DNA of 64,000 nt from Paenibacillus nasutitermitis (GTDB lineage Bacteria; Bacillota; Bacilli; Paenibacillales; Paenibacillaceae): positions 434,001 through 498,000 of the forward strand of contig NZ_BMHP01000004.1 in the NCBI RefSeq assembly GCF_014641075.1. The letters are read 5' to 3'. Every line of letters begins with the position of its first letter. Position 1 is the first letter of the stretch. The notes under the pieces were generated by a model that had not been told where the DNA came from, did not search any database, and was given only the letters and a program-made list of their open reading frames with translations. Below, in pieces: positions 25,824 to 33,955 of the stretch. A program made the position numbers and the translations under genes.

Positions 25824-26317
25824 AATGCAGAAAGGGTGGAATAAAGAATGAAACTCAATCACCTTAATCTGACGGTGACAGATGTTCCGGCTGCTCGCAG
25901 GTTTTTGGAAATCTATTTTAATATGGTATGTGCAGGAAGCCGAAAGGATAACTTTGCGGCAATGTTCGATGATGATGGATTCATACTTACATTAATGAAG
26001 GGGAGCGAGGTCCATTATCCAAAAACCTTCCATATCGGGTTTCCTCAGGAAAATGAAGAGCAGGTGGACAAAATCAATCAACAACTAAAAGAAGATGGCT
26101 ATGATGTTAAGCCTCCGCAACACGCCCATGGCTATACGTTTTATGTTATAGCGCCTGGAGGATTTACTGTCGAAGTGCTCTGTTAGGGAAAGGGAAGAAA
26201 AAACTTTTCATAAGGATGGAATGATCATTAATTTGACGGATGCACGAAATATACGTGGACTATAAACTGCTGCTCGTGCAGAAGGGAAGGGGTAATATGA
26301 AGGCGTTGATTGTGTCT
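25824..26317 (+). repeat. Direct repeat copy B (complete VOC gene segment)
   Basis: A 494-bp segment whose outer parts match 17444-17774. It contains the complete VOC gene, its leader, the spacer and the first codons of a phosphoesterase gene; homology to copy A stops at GTGTCT (26317). Confidence 0.9.
25848..26186 (+). CDS. VOC-family (glyoxalase/bleomycin-resistance-like) protein
   Basis: A 112-residue single VOC domain: MKLNHLNLTVTDVPAARRFL gives the first metal-ligand histidine position, GFILTLMKGSEVHYPKTFHI the middle strands, and YTFYVIAPGGFTVEVLC the final glutamate strand. Such proteins are metal-dependent isomerases, dioxygenases or antibiotic-binding proteins, and the activity here cannot be chosen. 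Start: AGAAAGGGTGG before ATG at 25848. A deleted copy lies at 17468. Confidence 0.9.
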   Translation: MKLNHLNLTVTDVPAARRFLEIYFNMVCAGSRKDNFAAMFDDDGFILTLMKGSEVHYPKTFHIGFPQENEEQVDKINQQLKEDGYDVKPPQHAHGYTFYVIAPGGFTVEVLC

Positions 26318-26371
26318 ATCCGCAACGGACGGCAGCGTCTATGGCAAGTTGAGTTGCGGCAAATGAAATAG
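26297..26371 (+). pseudogene. Metallophosphoesterase start, cut after seven codons
   Basis: A 24-residue frame shares MKALIVS and the Shine-Dalgarno with the fragment at 17755 but then diverges (IRNGRQRLW) and stops. It marks the right breakpoint of the duplicated segment. Confidence 0.6.
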
Positions 26372-26386
26372 CTCAAGCTGGAACTG

Positions 26387-26451
26387 AAGTGCACCCCTTA
26401 GAATGGACATTGGTTTAAACCCTAACCAATGAGATTCTAGAGGGTGCACTT
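26387..26451. repeat. 65-bp near-perfect palindrome (MITE-like or fused IS ends)
   Basis: AAGTGCACCCCTTAGAAT pairs with ATTCTAGAGGGTGCACTT, and the centre continues as CATTGGTTTA / TAACCAATG. TTTT follows. It can form one long hairpin. It resembles the joined ends of an insertion sequence or a small MITE, and could also terminate transcription coming from the left. Confidence 0.65.
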
Positions 26452-26492
26452 TTTGTGCCAGAAAAAGGACGGAAGTTTAAACGCTCCAAGTA

Positions 26493-26519
26493 AGATGCGT
26501 CTGAAACCATGGCGCATCT
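26493..26519. repeat. Short hairpin
   Basis: A 7-bp inverted repeat (AGATGCG / CGCATCT) with a 13-nt loop lies between the palindrome and the upstream LacI operator. Function unknown. Confidence 0.4.
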
Positions 26520-26542
26520 ATGCAATATCCTCCATATTTAGG

Positions 26543-26554
26543 GCAATCGCTTGC
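26543..26554. promoter_or_regulatory. Upstream LacI-type operator
   Basis: GCAATCGCTTGC, followed by CTTAAT, differs by one base from the operator at 26652, and the same six bases follow both. Centre-to-centre distance is 109 bp, compatible with looping by a tetrameric LacI-family repressor. Confidence 0.7.
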
Positions 26555-26614
26555 CTTAATGTTAAAAGTCGATTCCTAGCGGTTTATTTCATGAAATTTG
26601 CATTAAATTTGTTA

Positions 26615-26643
26615 TTGACTTCTAAAAAAAATGATTATATAAT
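26615..26643 (+). promoter_or_regulatory. Sigma-A promoter of the LacI operon
   Basis: TTGACT (26615-26620), 17-bp spacer, perfect TATAAT (26638-26643). The start point should fall near 26650, right at the downstream operator. Confidence 0.85.
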
Positions 26644-26651
26644 CTGTTTGT

Positions 26652-26663
26652 GCAAGCGCTTGC
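26652..26663. promoter_or_regulatory. Main LacI-type operator
   Basis: GCAAGCGCTTGC is a perfect 12-bp palindrome with the central CG typical of LacI-family operators. It begins 8 bases after the -10 box, so bound repressor would block initiation. Confidence 0.8.
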
Positions 26664-26720
26664 CTTAATTATGAGTGATATCGTACCAATAAACAGTGAA
26701 AGGTAAAAAAATGGTGGCAT

Positions 26721-27782
26721 ATGTATACTTTAGATGAAATCGCTAAAATTGCCGGAGTAAGCGCTTCAACAGTATCGAGAGCTTTGTCGAATAACAAGAA
26801 GATCAGTTCGAAGACCATTGAGCGGATACAGGCAATTGCAAAAGAATTGAATTACACACCTAATTTATCCGCCAGGGCGTTGACTGGTAAAGGTACCAAG
26901 TTAATTGGCTTAATCATTCCTGAAATTAAGAGCAATTACTTTGCGCAGGTCATTAATCATGTGGAGAGCAGGCTTAATGCTAAAGGGTATGCGCTAATTG
27001 TAGTCACTTCTGATTTTGATCCGTCTAAGGCGATTGGAAACCTAGAACTACTAATCGGAAGAGCAGTGGACGGAGTCATATATGGTGACGGATTTGACTA
27101 TGAAGGTGTGAATGTCAGTAAATATAATCAAAAATTAAAAAACGTGATTAACAAAAGAAATGAAACAAATGATATTCCGATTGTTTTTCTTAGCAGCGCA
27201 GGTGAAGACATCGGGCAAGAATGTATTATGTTCGATGATGAACATGGTATTACATTAATGGTCGCTTATCTTGCAGAGCTTGGACATAAGTCAATTGGAT
27301 TCGTTGGCGAGAGTCTGTCGAAGAAAGCCAGACTATTTCCCTTTCAAAGGGCGCTTGCTAAATATGGAATCGAGTATAACGAGAATTTCGTTAAAACGGA
27401 TGGAAAGGAGAGATTTGAAGAAGGCGGTTATTTGAGGATGAAGGAGCTTATTGCGGAAGGGGAACTGCCCACTGCGATCTTTGCTACATATGATAATATC
27501 GCGATTGGGGTAATGAAGGCACTGTCTGAAGAGGGTCTGAAGGTTCCTGAGGATATATCCATTGTCGGATTTGATAACATTAGAGAATCTCAGTATCTAA
27601 CACCGTCGCTTACGACAATCTTTCCACCGGTTATGGAGATTACACGCAGAGCAGTGGATTTGTTGATAGAAAAAATCGAGAATAATGAAAGTAATGCGAA
27701 TGTGAAGCAGCATACAGCGGCAAAAACTATTTTGTACCCGGAGCTTGTGATTAGACAATCAACAGGTGCTCCCAGGAAATAA
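26721..27782 (+). CDS. LacI-family transcriptional repressor
   Basis: A 353-residue repressor. Residues 1-55 hold the LacI helix-turn-helix and hinge (TLDEIAKIAGVSASTVSRAL, then NYTPNLSARALTGKGTKLIG), followed by a periplasmic-binding-protein-like effector domain ending with DISIVGFDNIRESQYLTPSL. It presumably represses its own operon through the two operators at 26543 and 26652 and responds to a sugar or sugar derivative. The Shine-Dalgarno is modest (GGTGG shortly before the ATG), in keeping with low repressor levels. It leads the run oxidoreductase, permeases, lipoprotein, isomerase. Confidence 0.95.
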   Translation: MYTLDEIAKIAGVSASTVSRALSNNKKISSKTIERIQAIAKELNYTPNLSARALTGKGTKLIGLIIPEIKSNYFAQVINHVESRLNAKGYALIVVTSDFDPSKAIGNLELLIGRAVDGVIYGDGFDYEGVNVSKYNQKLKNVINKRNETNDIPIVFLSSAGEDIGQECIMFDDEHGITLMVAYLAELGHKSIGFVGESLSKKARLFPFQRALAKYGIEYNENFVKTDGKERFEEGGYLRMKELIAEGELPTAIFATYDNIAIGVMKALSEEGLKVPEDISIVGFDNIRESQYLTPSLTTIFPPVMEITRRAVDLLIEKIENNESNANVKQHTAAKTILYPELVIRQSTGAPRK

Positions 27783-27818
27783 TGAGACGATCAAATTTAT
27801 AATAAAGGAGAGAATAGC

Positions 27819-28889
27819 ATGAGTAAAAAAACAAAAATTGGAATCTTGGGCGGCGGAGGAATTTTGAATGCACATGCACCAGGATATACGCGTCTTAAGG
27901 ATATATGCGAAGTTATTGTAGCAGAACCGGACTCGAACCGTCATGACCATATCCGCAAGTTACTGGGAGATAATGTTGAAATCGTTGGGGATTATACGGA
28001 GCTATTGGAACGGGAAGATGTCGATGCCGTCGACATTATTCTTCCCCACTATCTACATATAACAGCGACATTGGCTGCTGCAAGTGCAGGTAAGCCGGTA
28101 TTGACGGAAAAAGTAATGGCAAGGAACGTGCAAGAGTGCGATCAAATGATAGAAGCCTGTGCCAAAGCTGGCGTTTCTCTGACCGTCTGCCACGACAGAC
28201 GTTACGACAAGGATTGGCAAGCGCTTAAAAATGTAATTGATTCCGGTGAGCTTGGAGAGATTTTGTTCTGGAAGCTGGAGCATAACCAAAATGTTATATT
28301 TCCTGAGAATAGCTGGGTAAGGTCTAGAGATAACCTTGGCGGCGGAGCGATTATGAGCTGCCTTACGCATCAGATTGATTCCCTCAGATGGTACGGCGGA
28401 GAAGTTGAAAGCGTTACCTCGATGTCTAAAGTGGAAGAGAGTCGAATGGAAGGCGAAAGTATTGGAGCGGTTATTGCACGCATGAAATCAGGAGCTTTGG
28501 CACTGCTTTCAATCAACTGGTATACACAATCCCATGAGGCTCCTAATGGATTATGGTATGAATTTAACCATGTCACCGGGACCAAGGGGGAAGCCTACTT
28601 CATGAGTGGTAAAGGCACATTTGTGAAAATTCATGACAATCAGCCTAAAGTATTCGAGTATGACATGAGGGGCGAGGGAGGTTTCGCAAAAGTAGAAACC
28701 GACAATTCTATTACAGGTCACCAACAGTGCATCGAGGAGTGGGTCAAGAGCTTAAGAGGAGAAAAGGCGGAAATTGTGACAGATGGCACGGATAGCCGTA
28801 AGACGGTTGAAGTTGCTGAAGCTGCATACAGATCAGAGGAAACAGGAAAAGTGATTCATCTTCCTATCGAACCTTTGCCTTGGAAATAA
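27819..28889 (+). CDS. Gfo/Idh/MocA-family NAD(P)-dependent oxidoreductase
   Basis: A 356-residue sugar dehydrogenase-like protein. The N-terminal Rossmann fold has the glycine motif GILGGGGILNAHAPGY, the family E-K-P position appears as TEKVMARN, and the C-terminal half carries GGGAIMSCLTHQIDSLRWYG. Relatives oxidise sugars, inositols or glycosides at one carbon, often the first step of a keto-sugar pathway. AAAGGAGAG lies 8 bases before the ATG. With the epimerase-like enzyme at 32767 it could convert the imported compound through an oxidised intermediate. Confidence 0.93.
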   Translation: MSKKTKIGILGGGGILNAHAPGYTRLKDICEVIVAEPDSNRHDHIRKLLGDNVEIVGDYTELLEREDVDAVDIILPHYLHITATLAAASAGKPVLTEKVMARNVQECDQMIEACAKAGVSLTVCHDRRYDKDWQALKNVIDSGELGEILFWKLEHNQNVIFPENSWVRSRDNLGGGAIMSCLTHQIDSLRWYGGEVESVTSMSKVEESRMEGESIGAVIARMKSGALALLSINWYTQSHEAPNGLWYEFNHVTGTKGEAYFMSGKGTFVKIHDNQPKVFEYDMRGEGGFAKVETDNSITGHQQCIEEWVKSLRGEKAEIVTDGTDSRKTVEVAEAAYRSEETGKVIHLPIEPLPWK

Positions 28890-28929
28890 CCATTGATAAA
28901 TGGTGAATGGAAAGTGAGGATTGTAAATT

Positions 28930-29892
28930 ATGGTCGATAGTGGAGCAGAAGCTAAGATTCTCAAACAAAAAAATAATAAAACAGGCTTGAAATATACGAT
29001 TTACAAGCAGCGCCAACTTCTGCTTATGTTATTGCCAACCCTTATTGTGCTTGCGGTGTTTACGTACAAACCGATCCTTAGTTGGGTTATTGCCTTTAAA
29101 GATTATCGTATAGGAAAAAGTGTATGGAAAGCTGAGTGGACCGGTTTTGCATCCTTTAGGGAATTCTTCATGGATTCCACAGACGCAGTGGATGTTCTAA
29201 GAAATACACTTGTAATCAATATCGGAGCGCTTGTTATTAATTTAACTTGCGCTTTGGTATTCGCCATCTTATTGAATGAATTGAAAAACAAGTATTTCAA
29301 ATCACTTGTGCAAACGTTTTCATTGTTCCCGTTCTTCATATCATGGGTAATTGGTTACTCCTTAATTTTGATTTTCTTCTCCGTTAATTCAGGCTTTGTC
29401 AATATGATGCTCGTTAAATATGAATTTATTGAAGAAGGAATTAATTTACTAGGAGATCCTAAATATTCTTGGGTATTAATGTTCGGTGTCAACTTATGGA
29501 AATCACTAGGGTATAACGCAATTATTTTCCTGGCTGCGATTGCGGGTATTGATGGTCAACAATACGAAGCTGCTGAAATTGATGGAGCAGGCAGATTTGC
29601 TAAGATTCGTCATATTACACTCCCATCCATTGTACCAACGCTTGTCGTGCTGCTCATTCTCAACAGTGGGATGCTACTTAACTCTAATTTTGAACAGTTT
29701 TATTTATTTACGAATCCCACCAATGTAGCAACAATGCAAGTATTCGATATGTATATCTATGAGTTTGGCTTGAAATTAGCAAGATTTCCGTATGCTACTG
29801 CGGTGAGTATTGTCAAAACGATTGTTAGCATCCTTATGCTGATTATTGTAAATACGCTTTGCAAGAGGCTGGCCGGCCGATCTCTATTTTAA
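28930..29892 (+). CDS. Sugar ABC transporter permease, LplB/YteP-like
   Basis: A 320-residue permease with six or so hydrophobic helices, N-terminal LLMLLPTLIVLAVFTYKPIL and EAA loop QYEAAEIDGAGRFAKIRHIT followed by LPSIVPTLV. It forms the first half of the Lpl-type importer encoded in the LacI operon. GTGAGGA lies shortly before the ATG. Confidence 0.94.
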   Translation: MVDSGAEAKILKQKNNKTGLKYTIYKQRQLLLMLLPTLIVLAVFTYKPILSWVIAFKDYRIGKSVWKAEWTGFASFREFFMDSTDAVDVLRNTLVINIGALVINLTCALVFAILLNELKNKYFKSLVQTFSLFPFFISWVIGYSLILIFFSVNSGFVNMMLVKYEFIEEGINLLGDPKYSWVLMFGVNLWKSLGYNAIIFLAAIAGIDGQQYEAAEIDGAGRFAKIRHITLPSIVPTLVVLLILNSGMLLNSNFEQFYLFTNPTNVATMQVFDMYIYEFGLKLARFPYATAVSIVKTIVSILMLIIVNTLCKRLAGRSLF

Positions 29893-29937
29893 TGCAATAG
29901 GGCAAGCGGTGATGTGGAAAGGTGTGAAACCGTAATA

Positions 29938-30837
29938 ATGTCTATAACAAGTAAAAAAATTAGAAAAGTAAGTTTGAATGATATTGTATTTATCACATGT
30001 AACACAATTTTGATGTTACTTGTTATACTGGCTACCTTCTATCCCTTTGTATACATGATCATGCTTTCAGTGAGCTCCGAAAATACATTTGCCAAATTTC
30101 TGGTCGTGCCTTTGGGGTTTTCCCTTGAAGCATATCGGTCCATTCTCACGGAATTAAATTTTCTGGATGGTTTGAAGATATCCGTCGCCCGCAGTATCAT
30201 CGGTCCAATCTGCACGATAGTGGTTGTTTTTATGAGTGCCTATGTTTTATCGAGAGATGAGCTTGTCTTTCGGAAGTTTTTCTCCAGATATGTCATCTTT
30301 GCCATGTATTTCACAGCCGGAATTCTCCCAGTGTATGTGAACATTTCGGATCTGCATCTCACGGGTTCCTTCTGGGTATATATTCTGCCGAATCTAGTAA
30401 GTGTATTTGGATTAATACTGATACGTGCCTTTATTCAGGAGTTACCCAAAAGCCTGGAGGAATCTGCATTCATCGATGGGGCAAGCGATTTCCAGGTGGC
30501 ATTCAAGATTGTTTTTCCATTATGTGTACCCGTTCTTGCGGCCATCACGTTATTCGAATTTATAAATCAGTGGAACGCATTTGGCGATACGCTTCTATAT
30601 AACTCTACAAGAAGCGAGTTATTTACACTGCAATATATATTATCGAACTACTTGAAGAATGGCACAATCTCTAGTGCGACAGACATGACGGCCTTAAATC
30701 AAGGCGGCAAAAACTTCACCCTGGAATCCGTGAAGATGGCAATGACGGTCACGGTATGTATTCCGATCCTTTTAGTCTATCCGTTTCTACAAAAATATTT
30801 TATTAAGGGTCTATTGCTGGGTGCCGTTAAAGAGTAG
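29938..30837 (+). CDS. Sugar ABC transporter permease, LplC/YtcP-like
   Basis: A permease of about 299 residues with EAA loop SLEESAFIDGASDFQVAFKI followed by VFPLCVPVLA and the typical C-terminus KGLLLGAVKE. Two starts are possible: a GTG at 29914 with a weak Shine-Dalgarno, or the ATG at 29938 with GGAAAGGTG upstream at slightly long spacing. The ATG is preferred because MSITSKKIRKVS resembles the usual cytoplasmic N-terminus. Confidence 0.93.
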   Translation: MSITSKKIRKVSLNDIVFITCNTILMLLVILATFYPFVYMIMLSVSSENTFAKFLVVPLGFSLEAYRSILTELNFLDGLKISVARSIIGPICTIVVVFMSAYVLSRDELVFRKFFSRYVIFAMYFTAGILPVYVNISDLHLTGSFWVYILPNLVSVFGLILIRAFIQELPKSLEESAFIDGASDFQVAFKIVFPLCVPVLAAITLFEFINQWNAFGDTLLYNSTRSELFTLQYILSNYLKNGTISSATDMTALNQGGKNFTLESVKMAMTVTVCIPILLVYPFLQKYFIKGLLLGAVKE

Positions 30838-30911
30838 AACATATCCAGAGATTCGAGCAGAAGCTGCTGGTATGTATATTGCATGGAGATTTATTAATTA
30901 GGAGGGTTGAT

Positions 30912-32666
30912 ATGTCAAAAAGATTGAACAGAACGGTATTACTGATAGTGATTATGGTAGTGGCAACAACGATGCTGTATGGGTGTACGAGTTCAAGCGA
31001 TAAGGGGGAGAAAGATTCTACCGCTACTGCAACGACTGGCGCAGAAAATGGCAAGCCGCTCATTACTTACAAGGTTTTGGCCAGAGGAATTGATAAACCG
31101 AGAAGCAGTACAGAGGATGAGGTTGGCAAGATCATTCAAGAGAAATTCAATGTGGTATTTGAGTATGTCCCGTACAATGAAACGGCGTCAGACAAAGCTC
31201 TTTTGATGCTTGCGGCAAATGACTGGGGGGACCTGGACATAGTAACGACAGGAATTGATGCCGTTACTAAAAAATATATTGAAGCCGATGCTTTTCTTAA
31301 ATTAGATGATTATAAAGATATCATCCCAAATTTCTTCGAGTATGAGAAGGACCTCATTCCATATTGGAGAAACCTCGATGCAAAAAATGGTGATTTGTAT
31401 ATCTGGCAATCTGGTCCGGATCAATTGCAGATGACCTCAGAACCTCTGGATATGAATGTAAGGGTCGATGTACTGGAGGAATTGGGCTGGCCGAAGCTGG
31501 ATACAACGGACGATTATATTAACTTCCTAAGAGAAGCGGTTAAGAAATTCCCAACAAGCCTGGATCAGAAGTCGATTGGCATGATTAATTTCTGGGGAGA
31601 GGCCTATGGACCGCTGCTTGCAACCTATCTTCCTAGACACAGCGGATACCAGCATTTCTATAAAACGACCGGTTTTGTGGATGTTGAAGCTAAGAAGATC
31701 ATTCCATTGGCAAGCCATCCTTATTTGAAGGAAACGTTGAAATTCTGGAACGTCCTATCCCGTGAGGGCATTATGGACCGGGAAGCATGGACGGATAAGT
31801 CTCCGGAGTTTGTTAAGAAATGGGAGTCAGGCGTAGCTCTATCAGCGAACTTTGCCAAATGGAATATTCCATCGATAAATGCCAAGCTTGCTCTAATTGG
31901 CCATCCGGAAATGCAGTATATTGTAACTCCTATTCGCCTCTCTATTGCTAAGGAAGAGGGTAAGAATGTTCGCTATGAGCTGTTCAATGGTGTGAGACCG
32001 GATGAAACGACGGGTATTCTTAAGACGGCGAAAGAGCCGGAAAGATTGTTGGAAGTTCTTAACTTTATGTCCAGTGAAGAAATGACGATTCGATTAGGCT
32101 GGGGTATTGAAGGTAGAGATTATACCATTAATGAGGAAGGGCTCAGGATTCCGACTCCCGAGTTGCTAGAAATTGTTAAAAGCGGAGATCCTGACAAACA
32201 AATGCTAAAACGATTTGGCAGCTACGTGACTGTGTTCCCTACACGTACAAATGCTACAGGGCCGAACGGTCAAGCGAACTATTTTGCAAATGATACGCAG
32301 TATCTGATGGCAGCTGCAACGGATACACAGAAGAAAGCTTATGCAGCTTATGGTTGGGATACGATGTTGGAAGCATGGCATAACAATTCGGAATTTAAAT
32401 TTGTTCCTTTTGATATTACTCCGTATGCCTCATCAACAAACCTTGATCCTGAATTGAAAGAAGCCAAGATGGAAGAAAAAATTATGCAGTATATGGATAA
32501 GCAAATTCCCTTGGTTATTAATGCCAATGACGATGCGCAATTCGAGAAGCTTTACAACGATATGGTTAAGAAGGTTGACGAGCTCGGACAGCAGCAAGTA
32601 GTTGATAAGTATAATGAGCAATTGGTGGGCTTTCAAGTGCGGATTCAAGAATTAACAAAGAAGTAA
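30912..32666 (+). CDS. Extracellular solute-binding lipoprotein, LplA-like
   Basis: A lipoprotein of about 584 residues. The signal peptide (LNRTVLLIVIMVVATTMLYG) ends at the lipobox LYGC-TSS. The mature part is the large LplA type of sugar-binding protein (KIIQEKFNVVFEYVPYNETA, DWGDLDIVTTGIDAV, LDDYKDIIPNFFEY). AGGAGGG (from 30900) fixes the ATG at 30912; the longer frame from 30879 is untranslated leader. It delivers substrate to the two permeases upstream in the operon. Confidence 0.94.
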   Translation: MSKRLNRTVLLIVIMVVATTMLYGCTSSSDKGEKDSTATATTGAENGKPLITYKVLARGIDKPRSSTEDEVGKIIQEKFNVVFEYVPYNETASDKALLMLAANDWGDLDIVTTGIDAVTKKYIEADAFLKLDDYKDIIPNFFEYEKDLIPYWRNLDAKNGDLYIWQSGPDQLQMTSEPLDMNVRVDVLEELGWPKLDTTDDYINFLREAVKKFPTSLDQKSIGMINFWGEAYGPLLATYLPRHSGYQHFYKTTGFVDVEAKKIIPLASHPYLKETLKFWNVLSREGIMDREAWTDKSPEFVKKWESGVALSANFAKWNIPSINAKLALIGHPEMQYIVTPIRLSIAKEEGKNVRYELFNGVRPDETTGILKTAKEPERLLEVLNFMSSEEMTIRLGWGIEGRDYTINEEGLRIPTPELLEIVKSGDPDKQMLKRFGSYVTVFPTRTNATGPNGQANYFANDTQYLMAAATDTQKKAYAAYGWDTMLEAWHNNSEFKFVPFDITPYASSTNLDPELKEAKMEEKIMQYMDKQIPLVINANDDAQFEKLYNDMVKKVDELGQQQVVDKYNEQLVGFQVRIQELTKK

Positions 32667-32687
32667 TAAGTTTGTTCGAATACAAGG

Positions 32688-32733
32688 ATAGCAATTCCTG
32701 GTGCATCTATGAAAAGAAACTAGGAATTGCTAT
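32688..32733 (+). terminator. Hairpin between lipoprotein and isomerase genes
   Basis: A 12-bp stem (ATAGCAATTCCT / AGGAATTGCTAT) with a 22-nt loop is followed by a loose T-rich stretch. It may be a partial terminator or processing hairpin that sets lower expression of the last gene of the operon. Confidence 0.55.
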
Positions 32734-32766
32734 TCAACATTTTAATTTTCGTTAGGAGGAAATGGG

Positions 32767-33738
32767 ATGAGAGTAGGAATAGATAGTTTTACGATTAGGG
32801 AATTGAAGCTGGATGCGTATCAGTCTCTTGATTATGTTAAGAAGCTGGGATTGGAAGGAATCCAGTTCGGTGAGCTCCAGGAACTTAGTAAAGAGCTTGA
32901 TGTAGGCAAGCTTAAGGATATACAGAATTATGCGGACTCGCAGGATATGTATATTTATTTAGGGGTAGACACCTGCAATCCATTACTGGTTTCAGGGTCG
33001 CTGGACGAACACCGTGAGAAAATCATCTCGCATATTCAAGCCTTTTCCCAAGTAGGATGGCACGAGCTCAGAAGCGTCATATGCAATTCGGATGAAAATT
33101 ATAACCACCCCCTCCCTTGGAAAACCCACATCGAACAAAGTATAGATTTCATTAAAAGCCTAAGACCTGCGCTTGAAAAGTATGGGTGCAGAGTTAACTT
33201 GGAAAATCACGGTGACAGCACTTTTGGCCTCTTGAGGGTGGTTGAAGCGGTTGGTGCAGATATTTGCGGAATCTGTCTGGATACAGCCAATACCCTTGTG
33301 AATGGCGAAGATCCTGTTCTTGCGGCCAAGCGAGTGGCACCCTATACACATTTAACTCACGCAAAAGATGGAATAACTTTTTTCAGTGACAACGGGGTGA
33401 AACGACAAGGCAAGGCACCTGGTCAGGGCGTTGTTGACTTTGCTCAAATCATCCCTATTCTTCGTGAATATAACCCTAATTTGCCATTATCAATAGAAGA
33501 CCACAAATGGATATTTGAATTCAGCATCTTTAATAAGGAATGGATAGATAACAATCCCGAACTGACATCTTTTGAACTTGGGCAATTTGTTAAATTGGCG
33601 TGGCAGACAGAGAAAAAATTGGCCAGTGGTGTGATTCCAAACGTCGAGGAGTACGAAGCGATTCCTTATTTGGAGCAGATGGAAGAAAGACTTACGTTTG
33701 GCTTGCATCATTTAAAAGGAATTATTAATAAGCAATAA
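32767..33738 (+). CDS. Sugar phosphate isomerase/epimerase-like TIM-barrel protein
   Basis: A 323-residue protein of the xylose-isomerase-like TIM-barrel family (IolE/IolI, YcjR and relatives). Metal-ligand positions are visible: the glutamate and histidine in CRVNLENHGD, the aspartate in GICLDTANTLVN, the histidines in THLTHAKDG and the final glutamate in LPLSIEDHKW. TTAGGAGG precedes the ATG. Together with the Gfo/Idh/MocA dehydrogenase it suggests an oxidation-isomerisation route for an unusual sugar, inositol or glycoside. It is probably the last gene of the LacI operon. Confidence 0.9.
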   Translation: MRVGIDSFTIRELKLDAYQSLDYVKKLGLEGIQFGELQELSKELDVGKLKDIQNYADSQDMYIYLGVDTCNPLLVSGSLDEHREKIISHIQAFSQVGWHELRSVICNSDENYNHPLPWKTHIEQSIDFIKSLRPALEKYGCRVNLENHGDSTFGLLRVVEAVGADICGICLDTANTLVNGEDPVLAAKRVAPYTHLTHAKDGITFFSDNGVKRQGKAPGQGVVDFAQIIPILREYNPNLPLSIEDHKWIFEFSIFNKEWIDNNPELTSFELGQFVKLAWQTEKKLASGVIPNVEEYEAIPYLEQMEERLTFGLHHLKGIINKQ

Positions 33739-33908
33739 AGTAGCCTTGTACACCCCTTGCAGGTGTTGTCCATGCTCTTCAGCTGCGATATCTTCATAGG
33801 GGCTTAGGGATTTCTTTACATGCAAATAATACGGATGTTACAAAACATTATTATACTTGAGTTAATGAATTTCAAACTGACGATGAAGGTGGTGCAGTCT
33901 ACTCTGTA

Positions 33909-33922
33909 TTAAAGCGCTTTAA
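33909..33922. promoter_or_regulatory. LacI-type operator upstream of surface phosphoesterase gene
   Basis: TTAAAGCGCTTTAA is a perfect 14-bp palindrome sharing the core AAGCGCTT with the main operator at 26652. It lies 34 bases upstream of the ATG at 33956. It could bind the local LacI protein or another family member. No clear -35/-10 pair was assigned. Confidence 0.65.
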
Positions 33923-33955
33923 CCATGTTAAATATACTCGAAAAAGGAGATTATC

